Below, in pieces: positions 24,544 to 34,526 of a DNA stretch of 51,667 nucleotides. The notes beneath the pieces are model-generated. The model had not been told where the DNA came from, searched no databases, and was given only the letters and a program-made list of their open reading frames with translations. The stretch comes from JAUXEH01 sp965533275 (lineage in GTDB: Bacteria; Acidobacteriota; Aminicenantia; Aminicenantales; Aminicenantaceae), in contig CBESWG010000023.1 in assembly GCA_965533275.1 (NCBI GenBank), positions 1 through 51,667 on the forward strand. The letters run 5' to 3'. Numbering within the stretch: position 1 is the stretch's first letter; each line of letters starts with the position of its first letter. Both the position numbers and the translations under genes were made by a program.

Positions 24544-25212
24544 ATGAACATGATGCGCATTACGCCATATTTCCGATACCTGCTGCTTTTCTTATTGCTG
24601 TCTGTTTCTACAAACCTGCTGGCTTGGGCCGATTATGCGGACGAGCCCTTTACTGGTTTTCATAGGGGAGTGGGATTCACCCTTTCCGGAGGATTTTCTC
24701 AGACCGAAAACTACGGCAATGTACCGGAGCTGACCGCAGAAGTCCAGTTCCATATCGCGCCCCGGGTCTATGCCGCGGTATCCGTGGGATTTCTGGGTGA
24801 CACGATAGCCAACCACAGCAGCGGCACGATGAGCGGCGCTCCCCTGGGATTCGATGATCATCTGCATCGGTTCCAGGTCGTCCCGATCCTGTTGAATCTG
24901 TATTATTCGGTCCCCATCAGCCCCAAACTGGCCGCCTATCTCACTGCAGGCGGCGGTTATTTCGCGGCGACCTATTGGGACCTCAACACCCAATCACAAG
25001 GGGATTTCGGCGGCCATGCCGGTGCAGGGCTGAATTTCCGTCCTTCCCGGCGAATGGAGCTGTTTGCTGCCGGAACCTACCGCTTGGCCCGGATCGACGG
25101 CTTCCTGGATGAGGCCCATCTAGAAAATGTGCCCGGCGTGGCATCACCCTCAACGTTCAGCATCGGCCTGAATGGATTCCGCATGCAGTTCGGCATGCGG
25201 TTTCGGTTCTGA
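24544..25212 (+). CDS. Predicted outer-membrane beta-barrel protein of the copper operon
   Basis: 222 residues. A signal peptide (FRYLLLFLLLSVSTNLLAWA) leads to a glycine- and aromatic-rich body of alternating strands that ends in FRF, the C-terminal aromatic of a barrel protein. Blocks such as AAYLTAGGGYFAATYW and HAGAGLNFRPSRRMELFAAGTYRL look like OmpA-N/OmpW-type strands. The ATG follows AGAGGAG just below the CsoR-type palindrome, so it should be the first gene induced by copper. No methionine- or histidine-rich copper motif is obvious. It could be a passive pore or a sensor. Its stop overlaps the in-frame upstream ATG of csoR. Confidence 0.75.
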   Translation: MNMMRITPYFRYLLLFLLLSVSTNLLAWADYADEPFTGFHRGVGFTLSGGFSQTENYGNVPELTAEVQFHIAPRVYAAVSVGFLGDTIANHSSGTMSGAPLGFDDHLHRFQVVPILLNLYYSVPISPKLAAYLTAGGGYFAATYWDLNTQSQGDFGGHAGAGLNFRPSRRMELFAAGTYRLARIDGFLDEAHLENVPGVASPSTFSIGLNGFRMQFGMRFRF

Positions 25213-25241
25213 TGGTCGGGCACACCAGAGAGGCGAGAAGA

Positions 25242-25526
25242 ATGCCCGGCGAACAGATCACGATGCACCAGGAAGAGGTCATCCGACTCAAGAGGATCGA
25301 AGGCCAGATCCGCGGGATCCAGAAGATGATCGAGGAGAAGCGCTACTGTATCGACATCCTAACCCAGCTGGCTTCGGTGGTGGGAGCGATCAAACGCGTG
25401 GAATCCGGTATCCTGGAGAGGCATCTCAAGGGGTGTGTGCAAACCTCCTTTTGTGAAGGCGGCATGGATGATCGGGAGAAAAAGATCGAAGAAGTCATCG
25501 GCGTGTTCAAGAAATTTGGACAGTGA
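25242..25526 (+). CDS. csoR: CsoR-type copper-sensing transcriptional repressor
   Basis: 94 residues from the ATG at 25242. An earlier ATG at 25212 overlaps the previous stop and lacks a ribosome binding site. The all-helical CsoR/RcnR fold is evident (RLKRIEGQIRGIQKMIEE). The Cu(I) ligands Cys36, His61 and Cys65 (YCIDIL and ERHLKGC) form the CHC triad typical of copper rather than nickel, cobalt or formaldehyde sensors. Cu(I) binding releases DNA. The probable operator is the palindrome at 24495-24520 ahead of the operon. Confidence 0.9.
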   Translation: MPGEQITMHQEEVIRLKRIEGQIRGIQKMIEEKRYCIDILTQLASVVGAIKRVESGILERHLKGCVQTSFCEGGMDDREKKIEEVIGVFKKFGQ

Positions 25527-25540
25527 TAGGGAGTTAATAC

Positions 25541-25927
25541 GTGAAGTATTATTTTAATAAGACCATACAGGGCAGTTTCGACGATGTGGTCGACCGGGTT
25601 GTCGAATCGCTCAAGCAGGACGGATTCGGGGTCCTGACCGATATCGACGTCAAACAGACCCTCCACAAGAAACTGGGAGTGGAGTTCCGGAGCTACCGCA
25701 TCCTCGGTGCCTGCAATCCGGGCTTTGCCTACAAGGCCCTGCAGGCCGAAGACAAGATCGGGACCATGCTGCCCTGCAGTGTCATCGTGCAGGAGACCGC
25801 CCCCGGCGAAGTCGAGGTGGCGGCCATCGATCCCATGGCCTCGATGCAGGCCGTCGAAAACCAGGAACTGGGGCCTGTCGCCCACACCGTGCGTCAGAAG
25901 CTCCAGGCGGTCATCGACAGGCTCTGA
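25541..25927 (+). CDS. DUF302 family protein
   Basis: 128 residues, starting at GTG behind AGGGAG. The DUF302 pattern is clear: SLKQDGFGVLTDIDVKQTLH, ILGACNPGFAYKALQ with a single Cys, then LPCSVIVQE and VAAIDPMASM. The family is small, cytosolic or exported, of unknown biochemistry, and frequently sits in copper, arsenic or other metal operons. No signal peptide is seen here, so it should be cytosolic. The two cysteines (in GACNP and LPCSV) could bind metal, but this is unproven. It lies between csoR and copA. Confidence 0.85.
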   Translation: MKYYFNKTIQGSFDDVVDRVVESLKQDGFGVLTDIDVKQTLHKKLGVEFRSYRILGACNPGFAYKALQAEDKIGTMLPCSVIVQETAPGEVEVAAIDPMASMQAVENQELGPVAHTVRQKLQAVIDRL

Positions 25928-25939
25928 TCGCCTGCCTAT

Positions 25940-28462
25940 GTGAGCGGGAAAGATCTCATGTCCTCAGATCCTGAGAAGAACGGCGGAGTGGGCTCAGGAG
26001 CCCCTGCGGTGGTATCTCCACTGGTTCGGCTAGAGCTGCCCGTAACAGGCATGAGCTGCGCCTCCTGCGCGGCCAAGGTCCAGAAGGGGCTCTCCAGCCG
26101 GGCCGGCATCTCTCATACGAACGTCAATTTCGCCACCGGACGCGCCACACTGGATATGGAGCCGGATCAGGTTAACCTGGGTGAGATCGTCTCCACGGTC
26201 CGCTCCTCAGGATATGACGTGGTCACGTCCCGCATCCAGATGCCTTTGCAGGGCATACAGTGCGCCAGCTGCGTCCAGGCCGTCGAGAAGGCCCTCGGGA
26301 AGCTTCCGGGTGTGATGCAGGCATCCGTCAACCTGGCTTCGGCCACCGTCGACGTGGAATATGTGGCCTCGATCACTACCCTGGCAGAGATAAAAGGCGC
26401 GATCGAAGCCGCCGGCTACCGGGTCCTGGACATCCCCCTTGAGGAGGACTGGGAAGACGCAGAACGCGCCGTGCGCCAGCGGGAATATGAGGCGCTGCGG
26501 CGGAAATTCCTGTGGGGCCTGGCCCTGGCCGTTTTCATTTTTGTCGGAAGTATGCCTCACCTTTTTCCCTGGGCGCCCCGCTTCCTGTCCAACCTTTTTG
26601 TCCTCTGGGCCCTGGCCACCCCCGTGCAGTTTTGGATCGGATGGCAGTTCTACAGGGGAGCGTGGGGGGCGCTTCGGCACGGCGGCGCCAACATGAACAC
26701 TCTGATCGCGGTGGGCACGTCAGCTGCCTATCTCTTCAGTGTGGCCGCCACACTGTTCCCCGCATTCTTCCGAGCCGGCGGCATCGAACCTCAGGTTTAT
26801 TTCGACACCTCGGCCATGATCATCGTCCTGATCCTGTTCGGCCGCTGGCTGGAGGCGAGGGCCAAGGGTAGGGCCTCCGAGGCGATCCGCAAGCTGGCCG
26901 AGCTCCAGCCAAAAACCGCGCGTGTGATCCGAGAAGAACAGGAACTGGATCTGCCCATCCAGGAGGTCCGGATCGGAGACACGGTCGTGGTGCGGCCCGG
27001 GGAAAAAGTCCCGGTCGATGGGATCGTCACGCGGGGGCACTCCAGCGTGGACGAGTCCATGGTCACTGGAGAGAGCATGCCTGTCAACAAGGCTGTCGGC
27101 GATGAGGTCATCGGCGCCACCCTGAATAAGACCGGGAGCTTCGAGTTCGAAGCCGCTCGAGTGGGCAAGGGTACGGTGCTGGCGCAGATCATCCAGATGG
27201 TGCGGGATGCTCAGGGCCAAAAGGCCCCGATCCAGAGGCTGGCCGATGTGATCGCCGGCTATTTCGTCCCGGTCGTGATCGGGATTGCCTTACTGACCTT
27301 CCTGATCTGGATGCTGGTCGGGCCCGAACCCCGCTTGACCTTCGCTCTGCTCAACTTCGTGGCCGTCATGATCATTGCCTGCCCCTGTGCACTGGGATTG
27401 GCCACCCCCACCGCCATCCTGGTGGGGACCGGCAGAGGAGCTGAGATGGGCATCCTCATCAAGGGAGGGGAAAGCCTGGAGACGGCCCACAAGCTGGCTG
27501 TCGTTGTCTTTGACAAGACCGGAACCCTGACCATCGGACAGCCGTCCGTGACGGATGTTCTCGCAGCAGAGGGATTCTCAGGAGACGAACTGCTCGGGCT
27601 TGCAGCTAGCGCCGAGAAAACATCGGAACATCCACTGGGCGAGGCCATCGTGCGGGCAGCGGAGGAACGGGGGATCGTACTGGCTGCCGCGTCTCATTTT
27701 CAGGCCCTGGAGGGCCAGGGCGTCGAGGCCGACGTCGACGGCCGCCGAATCCTGTTGGGGAAGGCCAAACTCTTGCAGGACAGGGGCCTGGATGTTTCGA
27801 GCTTGGAAGAGAGAGCAGACCGCCTCGCCGGCCAGGGCAAAACCCCCGTCTACGCGGCTGTGGAGGACCGATTCCTCGGGCTGTTGGCTGTGTCTGATGC
27901 CCTGAAGCCGGGCTCCATCCAGGCAGTCGAGAGGCTTAAGGACCTGGGGCTGGACGTCGTGATGCTCACCGGGGACAACCGCAAGACAGCCGAGACCATC
28001 GCCGCTCAGGCCGGAATAACTCGAGTGTATGCCGAAGTTCTGCCTCAGGACAAGGTCGAGGCCGTGCGGGGACTCCAGGAAGGAGGCCGCAGGGTGGCCA
28101 TGGTGGGCGACGGCATCAACGACGCCCCGGCCCTGGCCCAGGCCGATGTGGGCATCGCCCTCGGCACCGGTACGGATGTGGCCATGGAGGCGGCGGACAT
28201 CACGCTCATCAAGGGGGATCTTGGGGGCGTGGCCGATGCCATCGAACTGAGCCGCCGCACCATCCGCACCATCCGGCAGAACCTGTTCTGGGCCTTTTTT
28301 TACAACGCGGCCGGCATCCCCATCGCCGCCGGCGCGCTCTATCCTTTTTTTGGTATCCTGCTGAGCCCCATATTTGCGGCGGCAGCCATGGCCTTCAGTT
28401 CCGTCTCGGTGGTGTCCAATTCGCTGAGGTTGCGCTGGGCCCGAATTGGAGAAAGATCATGA
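25940..28462 (+). CDS. copA: Cu(I)-exporting P-type ATPase with two HMA domains
   Basis: 840 residues (start GTG at 25940; ATG at 25958 is an alternative). Two N-terminal heavy-metal-associated domains carry CxxC at Cys40/Cys43 and Cys108/Cys111. Eight membrane helices are expected, with the CPC ion site at 481-483. TGES is present, the phosphorylation site DKTGT begins at Asp525, and GDGINDAPALAQAD forms the hinge. These are the marks of P1B-1 copper/silver ATPases, which pump Cu(I) from cytosol to periplasm. It lies mid-operon, and its stop overlaps the ATG of the tolC-like gene (ATGA), tying cytosolic and envelope export together. Confidence 0.96.
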   Translation: MSGKDLMSSDPEKNGGVGSGAPAVVSPLVRLELPVTGMSCASCAAKVQKGLSSRAGISHTNVNFATGRATLDMEPDQVNLGEIVSTVRSSGYDVVTSRIQMPLQGIQCASCVQAVEKALGKLPGVMQASVNLASATVDVEYVASITTLAEIKGAIEAAGYRVLDIPLEEDWEDAERAVRQREYEALRRKFLWGLALAVFIFVGSMPHLFPWAPRFLSNLFVLWALATPVQFWIGWQFYRGAWGALRHGGANMNTLIAVGTSAAYLFSVAATLFPAFFRAGGIEPQVYFDTSAMIIVLILFGRWLEARAKGRASEAIRKLAELQPKTARVIREEQELDLPIQEVRIGDTVVVRPGEKVPVDGIVTRGHSSVDESMVTGESMPVNKAVGDEVIGATLNKTGSFEFEAARVGKGTVLAQIIQMVRDAQGQKAPIQRLADVIAGYFVPVVIGIALLTFLIWMLVGPEPRLTFALLNFVAVMIIACPCALGLATPTAILVGTGRGAEMGILIKGGESLETAHKLAVVVFDKTGTLTIGQPSVTDVLAAEGFSGDELLGLAASAEKTSEHPLGEAIVRAAEERGIVLAAASHFQALEGQGVEADVDGRRILLGKAKLLQDRGLDVSSLEERADRLAGQGKTPVYAAVEDRFLGLLAVSDALKPGSIQAVERLKDLGLDVVMLTGDNRKTAETIAAQAGITRVYAEVLPQDKVEAVRGLQEGGRRVAMVGDGINDAPALAQADVGIALGTGTDVAMEAADITLIKGDLGGVADAIELSRRTIRTIRQNLFWAFFYNAAGIPIAAGALYPFFGILLSPIFAAAAMAFSSVSVVSNSLRLRWARIGERS

Positions 28463-29766
28463 AACGATCGATAACGGTTCCGGTGTGTATTGTGTTTGCC
28501 CTGATTCTATGGGCCGGGAGGATGCCCCTCCTGCCATGGGGAGACGCTCAAGAGGGGGCTGTCGTGCTCGAGGATCTCATCGCGGAGGCCCTGTCCGTCA
28601 ACCCGCGGATCATGGCCGCCGAGAACCAGTGGCGGGCAGCCATGGAAAGGATCCCCCAGGCCAAGGCTATGCCGGATCCCATGCTGAGCTACGGCCATTT
28701 CTTCAGCAGCATCGAGACCCGGCTCGGGCCGCAGCGGAACAAACTATCGCTGTCTCAGAGATTCCCATTCTTCGGAAAACTCTCGCTCAAGGAAAAGATC
28801 GCCGCCGAGCAGGCGTTTGCGCTGGAGGAGCAGTTCCAGCGGGTACGGCTGGAGGTGGTGCTGAGAGTAAAGGAAGCCTATTATTCCCTCTACTGGCTCG
28901 ATGAGGCGGTCGCCATCGCAGAGACCGAGAAGGACGTGCTCTCACGGCTGGCCCGCACTGCCCGCATGAAATATGCCGCCGGCACCGCCGCCCAGCAGGA
29001 TGCCCTCAAGGCCCAGCTGGAGATCTCCAAACTGACGGATAGGCTGCTGACCCTCGGTCAGAGCCGGAAATCGGCGGCCACGAAGCTGAACTCCCTGTTG
29101 AACCGGGGGCAGCACAGCGATATCGGACCGGTCAGGGAGGCGGCGCTGCCGGTCCTGGATTCGGACCCGGACAGCATGCTGGCCCTGGCAATCGAGGGGC
29201 AGCCAGAGCTGCGGCAGGCAGACCGGGTCATCCAGAAAAACGATTTCCACCTGGAGCTGGCCAAGAAGAACTACTGGCCGGATTTTAATGTGATGGTGGA
29301 TTATTTCGATATCGGCGGCGGCAGTACCGCCCATCCCGAGGACGGCCGGAATTCCTGGATGGCGTCCCTGGGGATCAACATCCCCCTGTGGCGGGGGAAG
29401 CTGCGTGCCGCGGAGGCCGAGGCTGCGATCCGGCTCAAGTCCAGCCAGGACCTGCGCCAGGATCTGCAGAACGATACCTCCGCACGCATCCATGAGCTGT
29501 TCACTGAGATAAAAATGTACGAAGAACAGGCCCGGCTCTATGAACATTCCCTGATCCCGCAGGCCGAGCAGGCTCTCCGATCAGCGGAGATAGCATACGT
29601 CGCGGGCAAGGCCGATTTCCTCACCATCCTGGATGCCGAGCGGATGCTCATCCAGCTGAGGACGGCCTTCGCGAAGATCACGGCGGACCGCGGCAAAAGT
29701 TTGGCCCGCCTGGACCGTGTCGTAGGTTTTCAGATCCTTGAGGAGGAAGAAGATGTTAGGTCTTAA
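28459..29766 (+). CDS. TolC/CusC-like outer-membrane efflux protein
   Basis: 435 residues. A signal sequence (about 1-30) precedes two outer-membrane efflux repeats of long alpha-helical hairpins and short beta segments (SLSQRFPFFGKLSLKEKIAA and ASLGINIPLWRGKLRAAEAE are the typical beta/turn points). TolC-type trimers form the exit duct of RND pumps. There is no lipobox, unlike E. coli CusC. Context (copA upstream, cusB overlapping downstream by 14 bases) assigns it to the copper pump. Confidence 0.9.
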   Translation: MKRSITVPVCIVFALILWAGRMPLLPWGDAQEGAVVLEDLIAEALSVNPRIMAAENQWRAAMERIPQAKAMPDPMLSYGHFFSSIETRLGPQRNKLSLSQRFPFFGKLSLKEKIAAEQAFALEEQFQRVRLEVVLRVKEAYYSLYWLDEAVAIAETEKDVLSRLARTARMKYAAGTAAQQDALKAQLEISKLTDRLLTLGQSRKSAATKLNSLLNRGQHSDIGPVREAALPVLDSDPDSMLALAIEGQPELRQADRVIQKNDFHLELAKKNYWPDFNVMVDYFDIGGGSTAHPEDGRNSWMASLGINIPLWRGKLRAAEAEAAIRLKSSQDLRQDLQNDTSARIHELFTEIKMYEEQARLYEHSLIPQAEQALRSAEIAYVAGKADFLTILDAERMLIQLRTAFAKITADRGKSLARLDRVVGFQILEEEEDVRS

Positions 29767-31276
29767 GAATAGATACCGGCTGTTGATATGGGGAGCCCTG
29801 CTGGTGACGGCTGGTCTGCTCCTTGCGGCTTGCAGCGGAACCGGGGACACCTCGGATGGAACCGGAGATATGGCTGTGGAACAGTCTGCAGAACGGGAGA
29901 TCCTGTACTACACCTGCGGCATGCACCCCTCTGTCAAGGTTTCCGTGGAGGATTGCGAGGCGGGAAATGACAAGTGCCCGATCTGCAACATGGACCTCGT
30001 GCCCGTCTATGCAGAGGGCGACACCGCCTCAGGGGAGGGCGAGCATAGCGAACACGGAATGCCCGCCCCGGAGATTAAGTTGAGTCCCAGGGCCCAGGCC
30101 CTAGCTCAGGTCGAGACGCATGAGCTTGGCTTCCTTCAGCTATTCAAGGAAGTGGATGCGGTTGGGCAGCTGGTCTGGGACGAGCGCCGGATGGCCTATG
30201 TGGCGGCCTGGATCCCCGGCCGCCTGGAAAGGCTCTATGTCGATTTTACAGGCGCGATGGTCGAAAAAGGGAGGCCTCTGGCCGAAATATACAGTCCCCA
30301 GCTCCTGACCACGCAGGAGGAGTTCCTGCTGGCCGTGGAGACCCGGGACCGGCTCCGCCAGGGACCGGACCAGGAGGCGGCCGAGCACGCGGGATCTCTG
30401 GTCGAAGCGGCCCGGAAGAGGATGCGGCTCTGGGGGATCAGCGAAAGCCAGATTTTGGAGTTGGAAGAATCGGGCAGTGCAAGCACACACATGACCATCG
30501 ACGCGACCATCAGTGGGACCGTCATCCACAAGAATGCCGTCCTAGGGAAGTATGTCAAGGAGGGCGAGAACCTGTTCCAGATCGCTGACCTCTCCCGGCT
30601 CTGGATGGAGGCGGAGATCTACGAGCGCGACCTGGCCCATGTCAGCGTCGGCCAGCACGTCGAAATCTCCACCCAAGCCTTCCCGGGTGAGACTTTCCAT
30701 GGGGAAGTCGCATTCATTGAGCCTGTGGTCGATCCCCGAACCCGGTCCGTGAAAGCCCGGGTGGACGTGCCCAATCCTCAGCGCCGGCTCAAGCCCGGCA
30801 TGTATACGAATGCAGTTTTCAGCGTGCACGTGCACGAGGGTATGGCCGCGCCGGATAAGGATGTCTGGATCTGTACCATGTGTCCGGAGGTCCAGGAAGA
30901 TGAACCCGGAGAGTGCCCCGAGTGCGGGATGGATCTTGTTAAAAAACCGGCTTCCACGGCAGGTGGGATCCTGGCCGTGCCTCGGGAGGCGGTTCTGGAT
31001 ACCGGGTCCCGTAAGCTGGTATACGTGGAACATGAACCCGGATCCTACATGGCACACGAGGTGGTCCTGGGACCCGACGCCGTAGCAGTGGTCGACGGCC
31101 GCAGGGTTCGTTTCTTTGCTGTGATGGCAGGTCTGGAGGAGGGCATGAGGGTGGTCGTGAGGGCGAATTTCCTGATCGATTCCCAGAGCCAGATCACAGG
31201 CCAGGCCGAGTCCATATACAGCGGCGCGCTTGAGAGGGGTGAGAAGGACGAGCCGCCCTCCAAGCACATTCATTAA
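29753..31276 (+). CDS. cusB: CusB-like periplasmic adaptor lipoprotein with two heavy-metal-binding ribbons
   Basis: 507 residues from the ATG at 29753 behind AGGAGGAAGAAG. A TTG at 29738 is rejected. Lipoprotein signal with LAAC, Cys27. Residues 52-86 are an HMBD ribbon (YYTCGMHPSV ... CPICNMDLVPV). The membrane-fusion protein body follows, with barrel-sandwich and beta-barrel domains. A second HMBD-type ribbon lies inside the C-terminal part at 371-396 (Cys374, Cys377, Cys388, Cys391; CPECGMDL). CusB adaptors hand Cu(I)/Ag(I) to CusA and link it to the outer-membrane duct. A second ribbon in the membrane-proximal region is unusual to my knowledge. Confidence 0.92.
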   Translation: MLGLKNRYRLLIWGALLVTAGLLLAACSGTGDTSDGTGDMAVEQSAEREILYYTCGMHPSVKVSVEDCEAGNDKCPICNMDLVPVYAEGDTASGEGEHSEHGMPAPEIKLSPRAQALAQVETHELGFLQLFKEVDAVGQLVWDERRMAYVAAWIPGRLERLYVDFTGAMVEKGRPLAEIYSPQLLTTQEEFLLAVETRDRLRQGPDQEAAEHAGSLVEAARKRMRLWGISESQILELEESGSASTHMTIDATISGTVIHKNAVLGKYVKEGENLFQIADLSRLWMEAEIYERDLAHVSVGQHVEISTQAFPGETFHGEVAFIEPVVDPRTRSVKARVDVPNPQRRLKPGMYTNAVFSVHVHEGMAAPDKDVWICTMCPEVQEDEPGECPECGMDLVKKPASTAGGILAVPREAVLDTGSRKLVYVEHEPGSYMAHEVVLGPDAVAVVDGRRVRFFAVMAGLEEGMRVVVRANFLIDSQSQITGQAESIYSGALERGEKDEPPSKHIH

Positions 31277-31288
31277 CCGAGTGGGCCG

Positions 31289-34200
31289 ATGATAGATCGC
31301 ATAATCGAATATTCCATCAGGAACAAGTTCCTGATCATAGGGCTCTTCCTGCTTGTCATGGGCTGGGGCTTCTGGGCGCTGCAGCGCACGCCCATCGATG
31401 CCATCCCGGACATAGGGGAGAACCAGCAGATCGTATTCGTGGACTGGTCCGGGCGCAGCCCCAAGGACATCGAAGATCAGATCATCTATCCGCTGTCGGT
31501 CCGGCTCATGGGTATCCCCGGGACCAAGACCATCCGGACCAATGCGATGTTCTCGGTCGGAATGATCAACATCATTTTCGAGGAAGGAGTGGATTTTTAC
31601 TGGTCCCGTACCCGCATCCTGGAGCGGCTCAACCTGGCCCAGAAGGACCTCCCTGAAGGGGTGATCCCCCAGTTGGGCCCCGACGCCACAGCCCTCGGCC
31701 AGATCTTCTGGTACACTGTCGAGAACGGCTATTACTGCCCCGACCACCCCCGGGAACGGTTTTCTGACCCGGGGGAGTGTCCCATCGACGGCCAGGAACT
31801 GATACGCTCTCGCCTGGACCTGGGGGAACTGCGTTCCATCCAGGACTGGTATGTCCGCTTCCAGTTGAATGCGGCTTCTGGTGTCTCCGAAGTGGCCTCG
31901 GTTGGAGGATTCATCAAGCAGTACCAGATCGATGTGGATCCGCGCAGGCTCCTCGCATATAACGTCAACCTCCATGCCCTGTTCAACGCGGTCCAGAGCA
32001 GCAACCTGGATGTGGGTGCGAAGGTCATCGAAGAGAACAGCATGGAGTTCGTGGTCCGCGGCCTGGGATTTATCCGCTCCGTGCAGGACATCGAAGACAT
32101 CGTCATTGGCAGCCACGACGGTGCCCCTGTGTATGTGAGCCACATCGGGACCGTCACCACGGGCCCGGATTTCCGGCGCGGCGCGCTGGACAAGGAGGGA
32201 GCCGAAGCGACGGGAGGTGTGGTCCTGATGCGCTACGGGGAGAATCCCCTCGAAGTCATAAGGGCCGTCAAGGCCAAGATCGATGAGGTCACTCCCGGCC
32301 TACCCAACGGGGTTCGGATCGTGCCGTTTTACGACCGCACCGAACTCATAGAACGGGCCACAGAGAATCTTAAAGGCACATTGTTGGAAGAGATCATTGT
32401 GGCAGCGGCCGTGATCCTGCTTTTCCTGGCCCACTTCCGTTCCAGCCTGATCGTGTCCATCGTCCTGCCGATCGGGGTGCTGATCTCGTTCCTGGTGATG
32501 TACTACCTGAAGATCCCCTCAAACATCATGTCCCTGGGCGGGATCGCCATCGCCATCGGAGTCATGGTGGACGCCGGGATCGTTATGACCGAAAACATCT
32601 CCCGGCACATTGCCCTCTCTCCCGCTGCCAATCGGATCGAGGCCATCCTCAAGGCCTCGAAAGAGGTCGGATCCGCCATCTTCTTCGCCATCCTGATCGT
32701 GATCGTGGCGTTCGTTCCCGTTTTTTCCCTGCGCGGGCAGGCCGGGAAGCTCTTCCAACCCCTGGCCTTCACCAAGACCTTCGCCATGCTGGGTTCGGCC
32801 CTGCTGGCCATCACCCTAGTGCCGGTCCTGGCGGCCCTGCTCCTGCGAGGCCGGATGCGCCCGCCCGAGAAAAACTTCCTGAGCCGCCTTCTGCAGCGCC
32901 TCTATGAACCCGTGCTGCGGTTTTCCCTTAAGCACAAGGTGGTGGTACTCCTGATCGCACTCCTGATCCTGGCCAGCGCCTTCCTGCCGCTGCGCTCCAT
33001 CAAGAGCGAGTTCATGCCCCCGCTCAACGAGGGAGACCTGCTATTCATGCCGGTCCTGCTGCCGGGGGCCTCGCTAACGCAGGTCATGGAGGTCATGCAG
33101 AAGCAGGACATCATCCTCAGTTCCTTCCCCGAGGTGAGGGACGTGGTGGGCAAGCTGGGGCGTGCGGAAACACCCACCGATCCTGCCCCGGTGAGCATGA
33201 TCGAGACCATCGTCCGCTTGAAGCCGGAGGAAGAGTGGCGTCCCGGGCTGACGCGGCAGAAACTGATCAATGCCATGGACGAGGCCCTGCGCATCCCCGG
33301 GGTGAGCAATATCTGGACCCAGCCCATCCGCAACCGCATCGACATGCTGGCCACCGGCATCCAGACACCGATCGGGGTCAAGGTGTTCGGCGAAGACCTC
33401 AAACAGATCGAGGAGATCGGCATCCGGATCGAAGGCATCATCCGCGACATCCCCGGTGCCCGCAATCCCTATGCCGAGCGGATCGGGAACAAGCCCTACA
33501 TTGAGATCGAGGTCGACCGCAGGGCGGCGGCCCGCTACGGCGTCAAGGTGGGGGACATCCAGCACGTGATCATGACCGCGGTGGGAGGAATGAACATCAC
33601 GACCACCGTGGAGGGGCGCGAACGGTATCCTGTCCGGATCCGGTATCACCGTGAGCTGCGCGACAGCCTCGAGGACCTGGAGCGGGTGCTGGTGCCGACG
33701 CCTGGCGGCGCCCAGGTCCCCCTGGGCCAGGTGGCTTCCATCCGGAAGGTGGAGGGCCCTGCCAAGATCTCCGGGGAAAACACTCTCCCTTACGTCCGCG
33801 TGTTCGTGGATGTCGACACCGATCAAGTGGGGATCGTTGATTTTGTCAGAGAGGCCCAGCAGATCGTGAACGAAAACCTGGAACTCCCCGCCGGCACGTA
33901 CATCTCCTGGAGCGGCCAGTATGAATACGAGCTGCAGGCCCGCAACCGCTTGCTGATGGTTGTGCCGATCTGTATATTTGTCATCTTTCTGCTGCTCTAC
34001 ATGAAGTTCCACAGCGTCAAGGCCGCCTTGATCCTGATCTTCTCTCTGCCGTTCGCCTTTGTCGGGGGCATATGGCTGCAGTATTTCATGGGTTTCAAGT
34101 TCAGCACGGCGGTGTGGGTGGGGTATATCGCCCTGTTCGGCGTGGCCGTCGAAGACGGTGTCGTCATGGTGGACTTTTTGGTGAAGTACGCCCGCAAGGG

Positions 34201-34468
34201 GGGAGCCCAATTGGAGGACATCGTGAAGGCCGGCCTCCTGAGGGTGCGGCCCATCATCATGACCACTGCCACGACTGTCCTGGCCCTGATCCCCATTCTT
34301 CTCAGCTCCGGCGCGGGCTCAGAGATCATGAAACCCATCGCCGCCCCTACGGTGGGCGGTATGATCACGGCCACGCTGCTCAACCTGATCCTGGTCCCGG
34401 TCATCTATGCCTGGACCATGCGCGTGCGGGAACCCGCGGCCAAAGAAGCTGTGGAGGAACCGGCGTAA
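31289..34468 (+). CDS. cusA: CusA-like heavy-metal RND efflux pump
   Basis: 1059 residues, an HME-RND transporter with twelve membrane segments and large periplasmic loops. The three copper-relaying methionines of E. coli CusA (573, 623, 672) are matched by Met in DLLFMP, PVSMIE and NRIDMLATG, so Cu(I)/Ag(I) is the likely cargo. An extra element in the first periplasmic loop (about 146-173, Cys150 and Cys164, YYCPDHP ... PGECPIDG) is a degenerate HMBD ribbon with one Cys replaced by Asp. The N-terminal RTPIDAIPDIGENQQIVFVD is standard. It starts 12 bases after cusB and is the last gene of the CsoR operon. Confidence 0.95.
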   Translation: MIDRIIEYSIRNKFLIIGLFLLVMGWGFWALQRTPIDAIPDIGENQQIVFVDWSGRSPKDIEDQIIYPLSVRLMGIPGTKTIRTNAMFSVGMINIIFEEGVDFYWSRTRILERLNLAQKDLPEGVIPQLGPDATALGQIFWYTVENGYYCPDHPRERFSDPGECPIDGQELIRSRLDLGELRSIQDWYVRFQLNAASGVSEVASVGGFIKQYQIDVDPRRLLAYNVNLHALFNAVQSSNLDVGAKVIEENSMEFVVRGLGFIRSVQDIEDIVIGSHDGAPVYVSHIGTVTTGPDFRRGALDKEGAEATGGVVLMRYGENPLEVIRAVKAKIDEVTPGLPNGVRIVPFYDRTELIERATENLKGTLLEEIIVAAAVILLFLAHFRSSLIVSIVLPIGVLISFLVMYYLKIPSNIMSLGGIAIAIGVMVDAGIVMTENISRHIALSPAANRIEAILKASKEVGSAIFFAILIVIVAFVPVFSLRGQAGKLFQPLAFTKTFAMLGSALLAITLVPVLAALLLRGRMRPPEKNFLSRLLQRLYEPVLRFSLKHKVVVLLIALLILASAFLPLRSIKSEFMPPLNEGDLLFMPVLLPGASLTQVMEVMQKQDIILSSFPEVRDVVGKLGRAETPTDPAPVSMIETIVRLKPEEEWRPGLTRQKLINAMDEALRIPGVSNIWTQPIRNRIDMLATGIQTPIGVKVFGEDLKQIEEIGIRIEGIIRDIPGARNPYAERIGNKPYIEIEVDRRAAARYGVKVGDIQHVIMTAVGGMNITTTVEGRERYPVRIRYHRELRDSLEDLERVLVPTPGGAQVPLGQVASIRKVEGPAKISGENTLPYVRVFVDVDTDQVGIVDFVREAQQIVNENLELPAGTYISWSGQYEYELQARNRLLMVVPICIFVIFLLLYMKFHSVKAALILIFSLPFAFVGGIWLQYFMGFKFSTAVWVGYIALFGVAVEDGVVMVDFLVKYARKGGAQLEDIVKAGLLRVRPIIMTTATTVLALIPILLSSGAGSEIMKPIAAPTVGGMITATLLNLILVPVIYAWTMRVREPAAKEAVEEPA

Positions 34469-34526
34469 CTTGGGCGGCACACGGAATCCCCCTCATGGAA
34501 GGCTTTCACAATAAGCGATTGGTTAT

